Below are positions 8,831 through 16,480 of a stretch of DNA of 19,846 nt, piece after piece (the first letter of the stretch is position 1; each line of letters opens with the position of its first letter). The notes beneath the pieces are model-generated. The model made no database searches. It saw nothing but the letters and a program-made list of their open reading frames with translations, and was not told the origin of the DNA. This stretch comes from DATCRE01 sp964235605 (GTDB lineage Bacteria > Bacteroidota > Bacteroidia > Cytophagales > Cyclobacteriaceae). The DNA lies in contig CAXSCR010000069.1 in NCBI GenBank assembly GCA_964235605.1, positions 1 through 19,846 of the forward strand, read 5' to 3'. The position numbers and the translations under genes are program-made.

Positions 8831-8850
8831 TTTTATTTCAAAATTCATCT

Positions 8851-10002
8851 ATGGCAAAAATTCTTATAATTGAAGACGACGCTAAGATTCGCGCAATCCT
8901 TAAAGAAATTCTAGAAGAAAAAGATCATGATGTCGATGAAGCGCCTGACGGCATGGAAGGCTTCAAGAAACTTTCACAAGGTTCTTATGACCTATGTCTT
9001 TGCGATATAAAAATGCCGAAAATGGACGGCCTTGAGGTGTTAAGCAAAACCATAGATGCTGGTATCCCCACTAACTTTATTGTAATCTCGGCTCATGGCA
9101 CAATTGATATTGCAGTTGAGGCTGTGAAAAAAGGTGCCTTTGATTTTCTTTCAAAGCCATTCGACCTTGGAAGATTAGAAATTACCTTACGAAACGCACT
9201 CGATAAAACATCGTTAGTTAAAGAGACTAAAACCCTTCGCAAGAAGATTATAAAAAAGTTCGATATCATTGGTGAATCTGATTCCATTGCACAGGTAAAA
9301 GAGACTATTGAGAAGGTGGCGCCTACAGATGCTCGAGTTTTAATTACCGGACCTAATGGTTCCGGCAAAGAGCTTGTTGCCCGCTGGATTCACGAAAAAA
9401 GTAAACGGGCTACAGGATACCTAGTAGAGGTCAATTGTGCTGCAATACCTTCAGAATTAATAGAAAGCGAGTTATTTGGCCATGAAAAGGGGTCGTTTAC
9501 CTCTGCTATTAAACAGCGTATAGGAAAATTTGAACAAGCTGAAGGCGGTACACTTTTTCTTGATGAGATTGGTGACATGAGCCTCTCAGCTCAGGCAAAA
9601 GTTTTACGCGCTTTACAGGAAAGCAAGATTACCCGAGTAGGTGGCGAGAAAGAGATAAATGTAAATGTGAGGGTTATCGCCGCCACGAATAAGGATCTAA
9701 AGAAGGAAATAGAAGAAAACCGATTTCGGGAAGATTTATATCATCGGCTCAGCGTTATTGTAATAAAAGTGCCTTCACTGAATGACAGGGTAAATGATAT
9801 TCCCTTATTAGTAGATAAATTTCTAAATGACATTGCCGAAGAATACGGCACACGAAAAAAGGTAATACAAGATAAATCCATAGAAGCCCTCAAAAAGTAC
9901 AACTGGACAGGCAATATACGTGAGTTAAGAAACGTAATTGAACGTTTAGTTATTATGAGCGGCGACGAGATAACACCAGATGATGTTAAGAAATACTTGT
10001 GA
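8851..10002 (+). CDS. Sigma-54-type (NtrC family) response regulator, receiver plus AAA+, no HTH domain
   Basis: A two-component response regulator, 383 residues from the ATG at 8851. Receiver domain (1-118): acidic pocket EDD at 8-10, phospho-acceptor Asp52 (LCLCDIKMPKMDG), Ser80 and Lys102. AAA+ domain (about 138-370): Walker A GPNGSGKE at 167-174, Walker B GGTLFLDEIGD at about 232-242, a FREDLYHRL sensor region, and WTGNIRELRNVIERL. The sigma-54 contact loop reads GSFTSA (214-219) rather than GAFTGA. The protein ends right after the AAA+ lid (EITPDDVKKYL), so the usual Fis-type HTH is missing. An upstream in-frame ATG at 8776 would start inside rnpB and add 25 residues unlike any receiver domain, so I reject it. 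The partner kinase is not in the window. The regulator may be read from the rnpB promoter; no other clear promoter is seen. Confidence 0.93.
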   Translation: MAKILIIEDDAKIRAILKEILEEKDHDVDEAPDGMEGFKKLSQGSYDLCLCDIKMPKMDGLEVLSKTIDAGIPTNFIVISAHGTIDIAVEAVKKGAFDFLSKPFDLGRLEITLRNALDKTSLVKETKTLRKKIIKKFDIIGESDSIAQVKETIEKVAPTDARVLITGPNGSGKELVARWIHEKSKRATGYLVEVNCAAIPSELIESELFGHEKGSFTSAIKQRIGKFEQAEGGTLFLDEIGDMSLSAQAKVLRALQESKITRVGGEKEINVNVRVIAATNKDLKKEIEENRFREDLYHRLSVIVIKVPSLNDRVNDIPLLVDKFLNDIAEEYGTRKKVIQDKSIEALKKYNWTGNIRELRNVIERLVIMSGDEITPDDVKKYL

Positions 10003-10013
10003 AAAGATCTTAA

Positions 10014-10133
10014 TTAGACCTTTACGGAAGTATCTTTCTTTGGTGCTTCTTTCTTGCTGTAAGTGGGGCATGTATATTGGCTGCAAGCAGTTACAAAGGC
10101 AGCTACAACCATGAAGACGATAACTTTTTTCAT
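10014..10133 (-). CDS. Very small lipoprotein (39 residues)
   Basis: An unusually short ORF that looks like a real lipoprotein gene. The ATG at 10133-10131 is followed by MKKVIVFMVVAAFVTAC: a basic start, a hydrophobic core and a lipobox VTAC with Cys17 as the lipidation site. The mature peptide is only about 23 residues, with a second Cys (TCPTYS) and a charged, Lys-rich end (KKEAPKKD); the stop TAA is at 10016-10014. It is convergent with the response regulator (11-base gap) and has a well-formed Bacteroidota promoter just upstream. I do not know the function. Tiny lipoproteins of this style occur in Bacteroidota, but the identity here is inferred only from the sequence pattern. Confidence 0.65.
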   Translation of the reverse strand: MKKVIVFMVVAAFVTACSQYTCPTYSKKEAPKKDTSVKV

Positions 10134-10153
10134 CGATATACTTTTTGTTTAAA

Positions 10154-10184
10154 CAAAAATAAAACTCTTTGCCTCGAAAACAAA
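10154..10184 (-). promoter_or_regulatory. Putative promoter of the small lipoprotein gene
   Basis: On the minus strand, TATTTTTG (10161-10154) matches TAnnTTTG exactly. A TTTG at 10184-10181 gives a -33 TTG with a 19-base spacer, which fits the Bacteroidota consensus. Predicted transcription begins near 10147, about 14 bases before the ATG. A perfect 18-base palindrome overlaps the -7 box. Confidence 0.6.
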
Positions 10185-10229
10185 TCTCAAGGGAACTAAA
10201 TAAGTAACCTCTAACTAGCTACTATATAG

Positions 10230-11216
10230 TTACTCTATAAGCAGATTACATCCCCTTATATCGCTATTATCAATCCTACCAAGAACGTCAAAGTGACCAC
10301 TTTTGTATACTTTCCCTAAATCTTCTGTTTCGATAAAGGCAATTGAATGCCAATTGGCTAAATCGATAACATTCAGCCCCCCTGTTTCCCCAATTGCACC
10401 TTTTTGCATAGGATCACCCAATTCTCTGCTTATAACCTTCATCCAGGGTGGGCATTTAAAGGTATGTGAAGACGAATAGGCTTGGGAAAGCAGTTCTGTC
10501 ATACCATATTCCGAATAGATGGAACTGACATTGAAACCTGCTTTTAAAATAATATGGAGTTCATCTTTTGTGATTTCCTTACGTCTGCCTTTCATTCCGC
10601 CCGTCTCAAAAATTAAACAATGGCTAAGGTCGGGATGGTATTTTTCAACAAGATCTAACAATGCAAATGATACGCCCCATAAGATCGTCTTTCTAGCGTT
10701 GCCTTTTAGGAACTCTAAATCAGTTAATAGCTTATCAATGTTGTTAAGGTAAAACCCAGAAATAGGCGAATTACTTTTTCTTATAAAGCTATCCATCATG
10801 GCAATCAGCGATGAATTTTTTCTTTCTTGGTAAGAGGGAAGGTAGGCCAAAATATGATAATCAGATAAATCACCAAATACGTTAGTGAAGCAATGCTCCG
10901 CATTATTTAGATAAAAATGTAAGTCTTTTATATGATGTATGCTGGTAGAATTACCTGTGGTACCGCTGCTTTCAAATTTGATTTCTGGATCCCAGTGACC
11001 AGTTTTTACAATCTGACTTTTAAAGAAAGAAATTGGCATAAAAGGAATCTGCTGACTGGAGCTAACCGTGTGAGGCGTTATAGATAAGCTTTCTACGAAC
11101 TTCTTATAAACTGTATTATACTTGACCTGAAACTGGAATAATGAAAGTGCAATATCTTCAAAAGATTGATCGTTAACTGTGTATATAATTGATTCAAAAC
11201 TTTTAAAAGTATCCAA
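10230..11216 (-). CDS. LuxE/PaaK-like acyl-protein synthetase
   Basis: A 328-residue member of the LuxE-like branch of the adenylate-forming enzymes, which activate a fatty or other carboxylic acid with ATP and pass it to an enzyme cysteine. The clearest sign is the AMP-binding-type loop FESSGTTGNSTS at about residue 81. Further support comes from SIYSEYGMTELLSQAY, matching the adenylate-former motif YGxTE, and the C-terminal IETEDLGKVYKSGHFDVLGRI-type region (E/D-L-G...G R x D). Cys323 in the last residues (DIRGCNLLIE) is near where LuxE carries its acyl cysteine. No luxCDAB genes are close, so a light reaction is not suggested; the natural acyl substrate is unknown. ATG 11216 starts 34 bases from the divergent lipoprotein gene. 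Confidence 0.8.
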   Translation of the reverse strand: MDTFKSFESIIYTVNDQSFEDIALSLFQFQVKYNTVYKKFVESLSITPHTVSSSQQIPFMPISFFKSQIVKTGHWDPEIKFESSGTTGNSTSIHHIKDLHFYLNNAEHCFTNVFGDLSDYHILAYLPSYQERKNSSLIAMMDSFIRKSNSPISGFYLNNIDKLLTDLEFLKGNARKTILWGVSFALLDLVEKYHPDLSHCLIFETGGMKGRRKEITKDELHIILKAGFNVSSIYSEYGMTELLSQAYSSSHTFKCPPWMKVISRELGDPMQKGAIGETGGLNVIDLANWHSIAFIETEDLGKVYKSGHFDVLGRIDNSDIRGCNLLIE

Positions 11217-11250
11217 GCGTTACGTAATTTGACAAGATTAAAATTTAGAC

Positions 11251-12207
11251 ATGAAGATAATTAAGGGCCTAGGAATTTTTTTAATTATTTCAATAATATT
11301 TGGTGGATGCGTGAATCCTCCAGAATCTTCCATTATACCGCAAATTACTGTAGATAAAGTTAGATACAATCCATCCTCAAACACTAACGCTCCAGACACC
11401 ATTTTTATAGATTTAAGTTTTAAAGATGGTGATGGTGATCTGGGATATGATAGGGATAACCTCACCTTTCTTAGCACGCCATATAATGAGAAAAATTTCT
11501 ACATAGAAAAAAATGGAAGCTTAATGCCAGTTGGCACTACCACCCAAATACTTCTTGTTAATAATAAAACGCGCATACTACCCAGAATTATAGATGTACC
11601 GGCAGGTGAAACTGGATTATTGGTTACCAAGCGCACTAAAAAAAAACCAGGATATGAAGATAAGGTACCAGCTTTTGTATTTCCATTTACTTGTACTGAG
11701 TTAGTTTTTGATTCAGTCTGTATAAGAGCTAAAGACAAGCAGATTTTTGATAATTCATTTATTTTTACTTTTGATAACGATGATAACATAGACACTATAT
11801 TTAATGGTAATCAGCCAGAGTATTATATTTTGAGAGATACTTTTTATTTTCAATTTAATCCAAACCATTATAACATTGAAGTAAAGTTCCTTGTAGATAA
11901 ACGGGATGCAAACGGCAAGTCTATAAAGGATACAGATGGTAATCTAATTTTTGAAGAGTTTGATTGGCAGGCGGCTTCAGGAAATGGATCTTGTTTTTCT
12001 AACTTTAACCGGAGATTTCCAGTTCTTAGTCAAACTGATAAGCAGCTTGAGGGGACGTTGAGCTACGCAATGACTAGTACCCAATTTCGAGACTACCTAA
12101 GTGATAGGATTATAAAGTTTCAAGTGCAGATTAAAGATAGGGCATTGCATGTCAGCAATTCAGCGTTCTCAGAACCAAAATCTTTTGATGAACTTGACGA
12201 TGAGTAG
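11251..12207 (+). CDS. Hypothetical lipoprotein with an Asp/Gly-rich DGDGDLG motif
   Basis: A 318-residue exported lipoprotein of unknown function. The signal peptide MKIIKGLGIFLIISIIFGGC ends in lipobox IFGGC with Cys20 as lipidation site. After a short linker comes FIDLSFKDGDGDLGYD (about 50-65), a pattern frequent in Bacteroidota surface lipoproteins and possibly calcium-binding. The rest is predicted beta-rich, with further Asp-rich loops (TFDNDDNIDT, KDTDGN). Two Cys pairs could form disulfides in the periplasm. It is divergent from the LuxE-like gene and convergent with the fused E1 gene (31-base gap). I cannot assign a named domain with certainty. Confidence 0.8.
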   Translation: MKIIKGLGIFLIISIIFGGCVNPPESSIIPQITVDKVRYNPSSNTNAPDTIFIDLSFKDGDGDLGYDRDNLTFLSTPYNEKNFYIEKNGSLMPVGTTTQILLVNNKTRILPRIIDVPAGETGLLVTKRTKKKPGYEDKVPAFVFPFTCTELVFDSVCIRAKDKQIFDNSFIFTFDNDDNIDTIFNGNQPEYYILRDTFYFQFNPNHYNIEVKFLVDKRDANGKSIKDTDGNLIFEEFDWQAASGNGSCFSNFNRRFPVLSQTDKQLEGTLSYAMTSTQFRDYLSDRIIKFQVQIKDRALHVSNSAFSEPKSFDELDDE

Positions 12208-12238
12208 GCACCCATCCGGCTACAATCATATGCCTAAC

Positions 12239-14635
12239 TCAATAAAGGGATGGGAATTGATCAGGGTTTGACTCCATCATTAAACCATAAACCTTTTCGT
12301 ATATTTCTTCAGGATTTGGTTTTGAAAAATAGTCACCATCAGAAGCGTAAGCAGGTCGGTGTTCTTTCGCAGTAATTGTTATCGGTTTCGCATCCAAGTA
12401 TTGATATGCTTGTTGCTCTTCCAAAACCTGTTGCATCATAAATGCTGTTCCTCCACCAGCAACGTCCTCATCAGCAAAAACAACACGACTTGTTTTCTTA
12501 ATTGAATTAAGAATTTCATGATTTATATCAAAAGGTAGTAAAGTTTGCACATCAATAACTTCGCAAGATATTCCCACCCTTTCAAGGTCTTCAGTAGCTT
12601 CCATCACTATGCGACACATTGAACCATATGTTACGATGGTAACATCAGCACCAGATCTTAACGTTTCAGGCACACCCAATGGAACTGTAAACTCACCAAT
12701 ATTATCGGGCTTGCGTTCTTTTATACGATAGCCATTCAGACATTCAATAATTAATGCCGGATCATCCGATTTTAGCATGGTGTTATAAAAGCCCGCCGCT
12801 TGCGTCATGTTTCGCGGAACCAAAACATAAATACCTCGCAAGCTATGGAGGATCATGCCTATAGGCGAACCAGCATGCCACACACCTTCTAACCTATGAC
12901 CGCGGGTACGAATAATTAATGGTGCTTTTTGCCCGCCACGTGTACGGTAATGCAAACACGCTAAATCATCAGACAGAATCTGAATGGCATACAATAAATA
13001 ATCTAAATATTGAATTTCAGCAATGGGTCTTAATCCACGTAAAGCTGAACCGATTCCTTGTCCTATAATAGTGCATTCACGAATACCTGTATCCGTAACG
13101 CGATGTACACCAAATTTTTCTTGAAGACCCGCAAACCCTTGATTGACATCCCCTATTTTTCCAACATCTTCTCCGAAAGCGAATACCAATGGATCACGTT
13201 CAAGCGCAGCATCAAAACACGCACGCAATACTTCACGCCCATCGATGATGGGTGAGTTGTCGCTGTAAACAGCTTCAATTGCCTGCACTTTTAAAGCCGA
13301 CTCATCTGATTCACTGTACAGATGAGAACTATATCTTTCCTTATTAACGCGTTCTGCATTAGTAAGCCAGGTTAAAAGTTGCGTACGCTCTTCAATATTC
13401 TTATTCCGTAAAAGACGAAGTGATTTTTTAACTGCTTTAACATTGTCGAGATGTCCAGAGTTAATTGTTTTTAGTAGTTCTTGCCTAATCCTTGCAATCT
13501 CTTCATCGCTAATACGCTGTAGAATATCACCAATAATCCGCTGATCATTTTTAATATCTTTCATGAATGCTTTCCATGCATTCTCGCGTGCTAATTTGGC
13601 TGTTTGCTTCGCTTCTTTTTCGATTGCGTCTACTTCTTCGGGAAGGATCATGACTTCCTCTATAATCCATTCACGCATTTTTTTTAGGCAATCAAAACTA
13701 GTTTCCCAGCTCAATCTTTCTTTTGTTTTATATCGCTCATGCGAACCAGAAGTTGAATGCCCTTGTGGTTGTGTCATTTCTTGAACATGAATAATTACTG
13801 GTACATGTTCTTCACGACAAATTTTTTCTGCCTTTTGGTAAGTGTCAATAAGCGCCAAGTAATCCCAACCTTTCACGGTTAGAATTTCGAATCCTTTCTC
13901 TTTATCAGTTCTTTGGAATCCGGCCAAAGCTTTTGAAATACTAGATTTTGTTGTGTGAAACTCCTGAGGAACTGAAATGCCGTAATCATCGTCCCACACA
14001 GAAACTAGCATCGGTATTTGCAACACACCTGCCGCGTTAATGGCTTCAAAGAACATACCTTCAGAAGTGGAGGCATTTCCGATAGTACCAAAAGCTATTT
14101 CATTACCATTAATAGAAAGATTTGTATAAGGCTTTAATAATGGATTATTTCTAAAGAGTTTTGATGCGTAAGCCATTCCTAGCAAACGTGGCATTTGCGC
14201 TGCAGTTGGTGAAATGTCGCCACTGCTATTTTTTATTGCTGTAAGATCTTTGAGTTTCCCGTTATCATCTAGCATGCGTGTTGCATAGTGACCGTTCATT
14301 TGCCGTCCGGCTGAAGCAGGATCTGCTGCTACGTCAGGATGAGCATATAGTTGAGCAAAATATTGTTCAAGGGTAAGCTCTTTTATGGCGAACATAAAAG
14401 TTTGATCACGATAGTAGCCGGCTCGAAAATCGCCATTACGAAAAACTTTTGACATCGCTATCTGTGCTACCTCTTTGCCATCACCAAAGATGCCAAATTT
14501 AGCCTTGCCCATAAAGACTTCCTTGCGGCCAATTATACTGGCCTCTCTACTTTCCATTGCTAACCGAAAATCAGAAAGGATTTCCTTTACTTTAGCTTGA
14601 GAAAATTTAATCTTAGCTTCTTTCGTAGTGCTCAA
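12239..14635 (-). CDS. Fused E1 alpha/beta subunit of a branched-chain-type 2-oxoacid dehydrogenase complex
   Basis: Thiamine-diphosphate E1 component of a 2-oxoacid dehydrogenase, probably branched-chain (2-oxoisovalerate) type, decarboxylating the oxoacid and acylating the E2 lipoyl group. Both subunits are in one chain. The alpha part (about 30-360) has FGDGKEVAQ, FRAGYYRDQTFM and a TPP-binding region GTIGNASTSEG...VSVWDDDYGIS. The beta part (about 470-798) has FAFGEDVGKIGDVNQGFAGL, FGVHRVTDTGIRE, AEIQYLDYLLYAI, RTRGH and VFADEDVAGGG. A charged helical linker joins them. E2 and E3 genes are not in the window. The longest reading frame begins at TTG 14668, but that codon overlaps a strong -7 box, so I prefer TTG 14635-14633 (798 residues); an ATG at 14557 would cut into the conserved domain. 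The TPP motif reads GNA where GDG is classical. Confidence 0.88.
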   Translation of the reverse strand: MSTTKEAKIKFSQAKVKEILSDFRLAMESREASIIGRKEVFMGKAKFGIFGDGKEVAQIAMSKVFRNGDFRAGYYRDQTFMFAIKELTLEQYFAQLYAHPDVAADPASAGRQMNGHYATRMLDDNGKLKDLTAIKNSSGDISPTAAQMPRLLGMAYASKLFRNNPLLKPYTNLSINGNEIAFGTIGNASTSEGMFFEAINAAGVLQIPMLVSVWDDDYGISVPQEFHTTKSSISKALAGFQRTDKEKGFEILTVKGWDYLALIDTYQKAEKICREEHVPVIIHVQEMTQPQGHSTSGSHERYKTKERLSWETSFDCLKKMREWIIEEVMILPEEVDAIEKEAKQTAKLARENAWKAFMKDIKNDQRIIGDILQRISDEEIARIRQELLKTINSGHLDNVKAVKKSLRLLRNKNIEERTQLLTWLTNAERVNKERYSSHLYSESDESALKVQAIEAVYSDNSPIIDGREVLRACFDAALERDPLVFAFGEDVGKIGDVNQGFAGLQEKFGVHRVTDTGIRECTIIGQGIGSALRGLRPIAEIQYLDYLLYAIQILSDDLACLHYRTRGGQKAPLIIRTRGHRLEGVWHAGSPIGMILHSLRGIYVLVPRNMTQAAGFYNTMLKSDDPALIIECLNGYRIKERKPDNIGEFTVPLGVPETLRSGADVTIVTYGSMCRIVMEATEDLERVGISCEVIDVQTLLPFDINHEILNSIKKTSRVVFADEDVAGGGTAFMMQQVLEEQQAYQYLDAKPITITAKEHRPAYASDGDYFSKPNPEEIYEKVYGLMMESNPDQFPSLY

Positions 14636-14665
14636 TATTCTGGAATTATGATCAGCTGTTAGAAT

Positions 14666-14695
14666 CAAAAATAGCTAATACAACTAAGCTTTCAA
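14666..14695 (-). promoter_or_regulatory. Putative promoter of the fused E1 gene
   Basis: On the minus strand, TATTTTTG (14673-14666) matches the Bacteroidota -7 box exactly, with TTG at 14695-14693 exactly 19 bases upstream. Transcription would start near 14660, downstream of the longest-frame start codon at 14668. This supports the shorter coding region. Confidence 0.65.
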
Positions 14696-14800
14696 AAATC
14701 GTAGGCTTTTAACCATATAGTAAATACATTCCATCAATTAATTTGCTCATTTCTCCCTTTACTTATCAATAGCAGCAATTCTAGTTTTTAAGAAATACAC

Positions 14801-14832
14801 TTTGTGCCCTATTCTTTAGAAATGTAATTTTC
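14801..14832 (+). promoter_or_regulatory. Possible promoter of alanine dehydrogenase
   Basis: TTTG at 14801-14804 and TAATTTTC at 14825-14832 (one mismatch to TAnnTTTG) are separated by 20 bases. Transcription would start around 14838, giving a leader of about 55 bases before the ATG at 14893. The mismatch makes this tentative. Confidence 0.35.
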
Positions 14833-14892
14833 TACGCATTTAAAAGGCTCCTTCGCTATTTGTTATATTGCGTCATAAAATCAGAATTAAGT

Positions 14893-16005
14893 ATGATCAT
14901 TGGTGTTCCGAAGGAAATAAAAAATAACGAAAATAGAGTTGCACTTACACCAGCCGGTACGCAGGAGCTCGTAAAACGTGGTCATACTGTTTACATTCAA
15001 AAAACGGCTGGTATTGAAAGCGGTTTTAGTGATGATGAGTACGTTAAAGCAGGAGGCGTAATAGCGCAAATACCTGCTGAAATCTTTGGCCTTGCGGAGA
15101 TGATCATGAAGGTTAAAGAGCCGATAGAGCAAGAATACAAACTCATAAAAGAAGATCAGTTGGTCTTCACATATTTCCATTTTGCATCTCACGAACCGCT
15201 TACCAAAGCAATGTTACAAAGTGGTGCCGTATGCCTTGCTTACGAAACTGTTGAACGTGCAGATGGCATTTTGCCGTTATTGGTACCCATGTCTGAAGTA
15301 GCAGGAAGAATGGCTATTCAAGAGGGCGCCAAATATTTAGAAAAACCCTTAAAAGGCCGTGGCATTTTGTTGGGTGGTGTCCCTGGTGTAAAGCCAGCAA
15401 AAGTTTTAATTCTCGGTGGTGGTGTTGTTGGTACTAATGCTGCGAAAATTGCTGCGGGCATGGGCGCTGACGTAACGATTACAGATGTGAATCTCACTAG
15501 ACTTCGTTATCTCGATGACGTAATGCCAAAGAATGTACACACTTTGGTTTCAAATGAATATACCATTCGTGAAATGGTAAAAGATCATGATTTAATTATT
15601 GGTGCTGTCTTAATTCCAGGGGCAAAGGCGCCAAAGCTTGTGACACGCGATATGTTAAAAACGATGCGACCCGGAACAGTTTTAGTTGATGTTGCTGTCG
15701 ACCAGGGCGGGTGCATAGAAACATGTACACCAACAACACATGAAAATCCTATTTATATAATAGATGATGTTGTTCATTATTGTGTAGCTAACATGCCTGG
15801 TGCTGTTCCATATACATCTACTTTAGCACTTACAAATGCTACACTTCCCTATGCCATTCGGTTGGCTATGCAAGGGTGGAAGAAAGCTTGCCAAGAAAGC
15901 ACAGAGTTAAGAAACGGGTTGAACATTATACGTGGAGAAGTGGTCTATAAAGCTGTGGCTGATGCTTTCAACCTACCCTATTCAGATGTACAGAAATTCA
16001 TTTAG
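14893..16005 (+). CDS. ald: Alanine dehydrogenase
   Basis: NAD-dependent alanine dehydrogenase, catalysing L-alanine + NAD + water to pyruvate + ammonia + NADH, in the cytoplasm. From ATG 14893 the protein has 370 residues, the family norm, and key residues fall at canonical positions: Arg15 and Lys75 (substrate), His96 (catalytic), a Rossmann loop LGGGVVGTNAA at about 174-184, Asp198 (NAD ribose) and catalytic Asp270 in VDVAVDQGG. The C-terminal catalytic half (NMPGAVPYTSTLALTNATLP) is intact. An in-frame ATG at 14860 would add 11 residues (MLYCVIKSELS) not expected in the family, so I reject it. It is divergent from the fused E1 gene; both feed pyruvate or oxoacid metabolism. It converges with the HsdR-N gene (9-base gap). 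Confidence 0.96.
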   Translation: MIIGVPKEIKNNENRVALTPAGTQELVKRGHTVYIQKTAGIESGFSDDEYVKAGGVIAQIPAEIFGLAEMIMKVKEPIEQEYKLIKEDQLVFTYFHFASHEPLTKAMLQSGAVCLAYETVERADGILPLLVPMSEVAGRMAIQEGAKYLEKPLKGRGILLGGVPGVKPAKVLILGGGVVGTNAAKIAAGMGADVTITDVNLTRLRYLDDVMPKNVHTLVSNEYTIREMVKDHDLIIGAVLIPGAKAPKLVTRDMLKTMRPGTVLVDVAVDQGGCIETCTPTTHENPIYIIDDVVHYCVANMPGAVPYTSTLALTNATLPYAIRLAMQGWKKACQESTELRNGLNIIRGEVVYKAVADAFNLPYSDVQKFI

Positions 16006-16014
16006 CTTGGATTA

Positions 16015-16458
16015 TTATTGATATTCAGGAAATGCCTTTAACAAAGAATTGCTTCTTTCAATCCAGTCTACTTTGCAACATAAGTGAATTAATCCATTGG
16101 TAACAGAAACATAAGTTGCTTTCAACGTATTGTTATAAACAGTTACTTGTTCTAGCGTTTTTTGATTTAACTTCTGATCAGGAGATTTACATTCAATGAT
16201 CATCCATGGAGCCCCTTCTCTATTATGCACAACGATGTCCGATCGTTTTCTTAATTGATTGAATTGTAAGCCGCTTTCAATTTTTATAAGTGCACGAGGA
16301 TACTTTAATTCAGTAATAATATAGTGCACAAAATGCTGACGAACCCATTCTTCTGGTGTTAATACAATGTATCGTTTCCGGATGATATCAAAAATCCATA
16401 TTTTTCCTTCTGCTTCCTTAAGGTTATATTCAAATACTGGAAGGTTGAGTTCTATCAT
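16015..16458 (-). CDS. HsdR N-terminal domain protein (PD-(D/E)XK fold), stand-alone
   Basis: A 147-residue protein consisting only of the domain that forms the nuclease part of type I restriction subunit HsdR. The core catalytic signature is present: Asp74 in KRSDIVV, then Glu89 and Lys91 in MIIECKSP, as expected for a PD-(D/E)XK nuclease. No helicase, HsdM or HsdS gene is nearby, so it is not a complete restriction system. Proteins of this short type are common and conserved in Bacteroidota, where they may be a general nuclease of unknown role; that link is from family knowledge. It is divergent from the AMP nucleosidase gene, with 22 bases between starts, and converges with ald. No exact -7 box was found. 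Confidence 0.85.
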   Translation of the reverse strand: MIELNLPVFEYNLKEAEGKIWIFDIIRKRYIVLTPEEWVRQHFVHYIITELKYPRALIKIESGLQFNQLRKRSDIVVHNREGAPWMIIECKSPDQKLNQKTLEQVTVYNNTLKATYVSVTNGLIHLCCKVDWIERSNSLLKAFPEYQ

Positions 16459-16480
16459 AACTTCTGCAAAATACTAAACG

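Noticed and set aside
10230..11216. Bioluminescence (lux) locus
   Set aside because: Only a LuxE-like protein is present; no luciferase or fatty-acid reductase genes accompany it.
14860..14892. Upstream start adding 11 residues to alanine dehydrogenase
   Set aside because: Starting at 14893 puts Arg15, Lys75, His96, Asp198 and Asp270 at their canonical positions and gives the normal length.
16015..16458. Type I restriction-modification system
   Set aside because: Only the HsdR N-terminal domain is present; no methylase, specificity or helicase genes are nearby, so a defence system is not supported.
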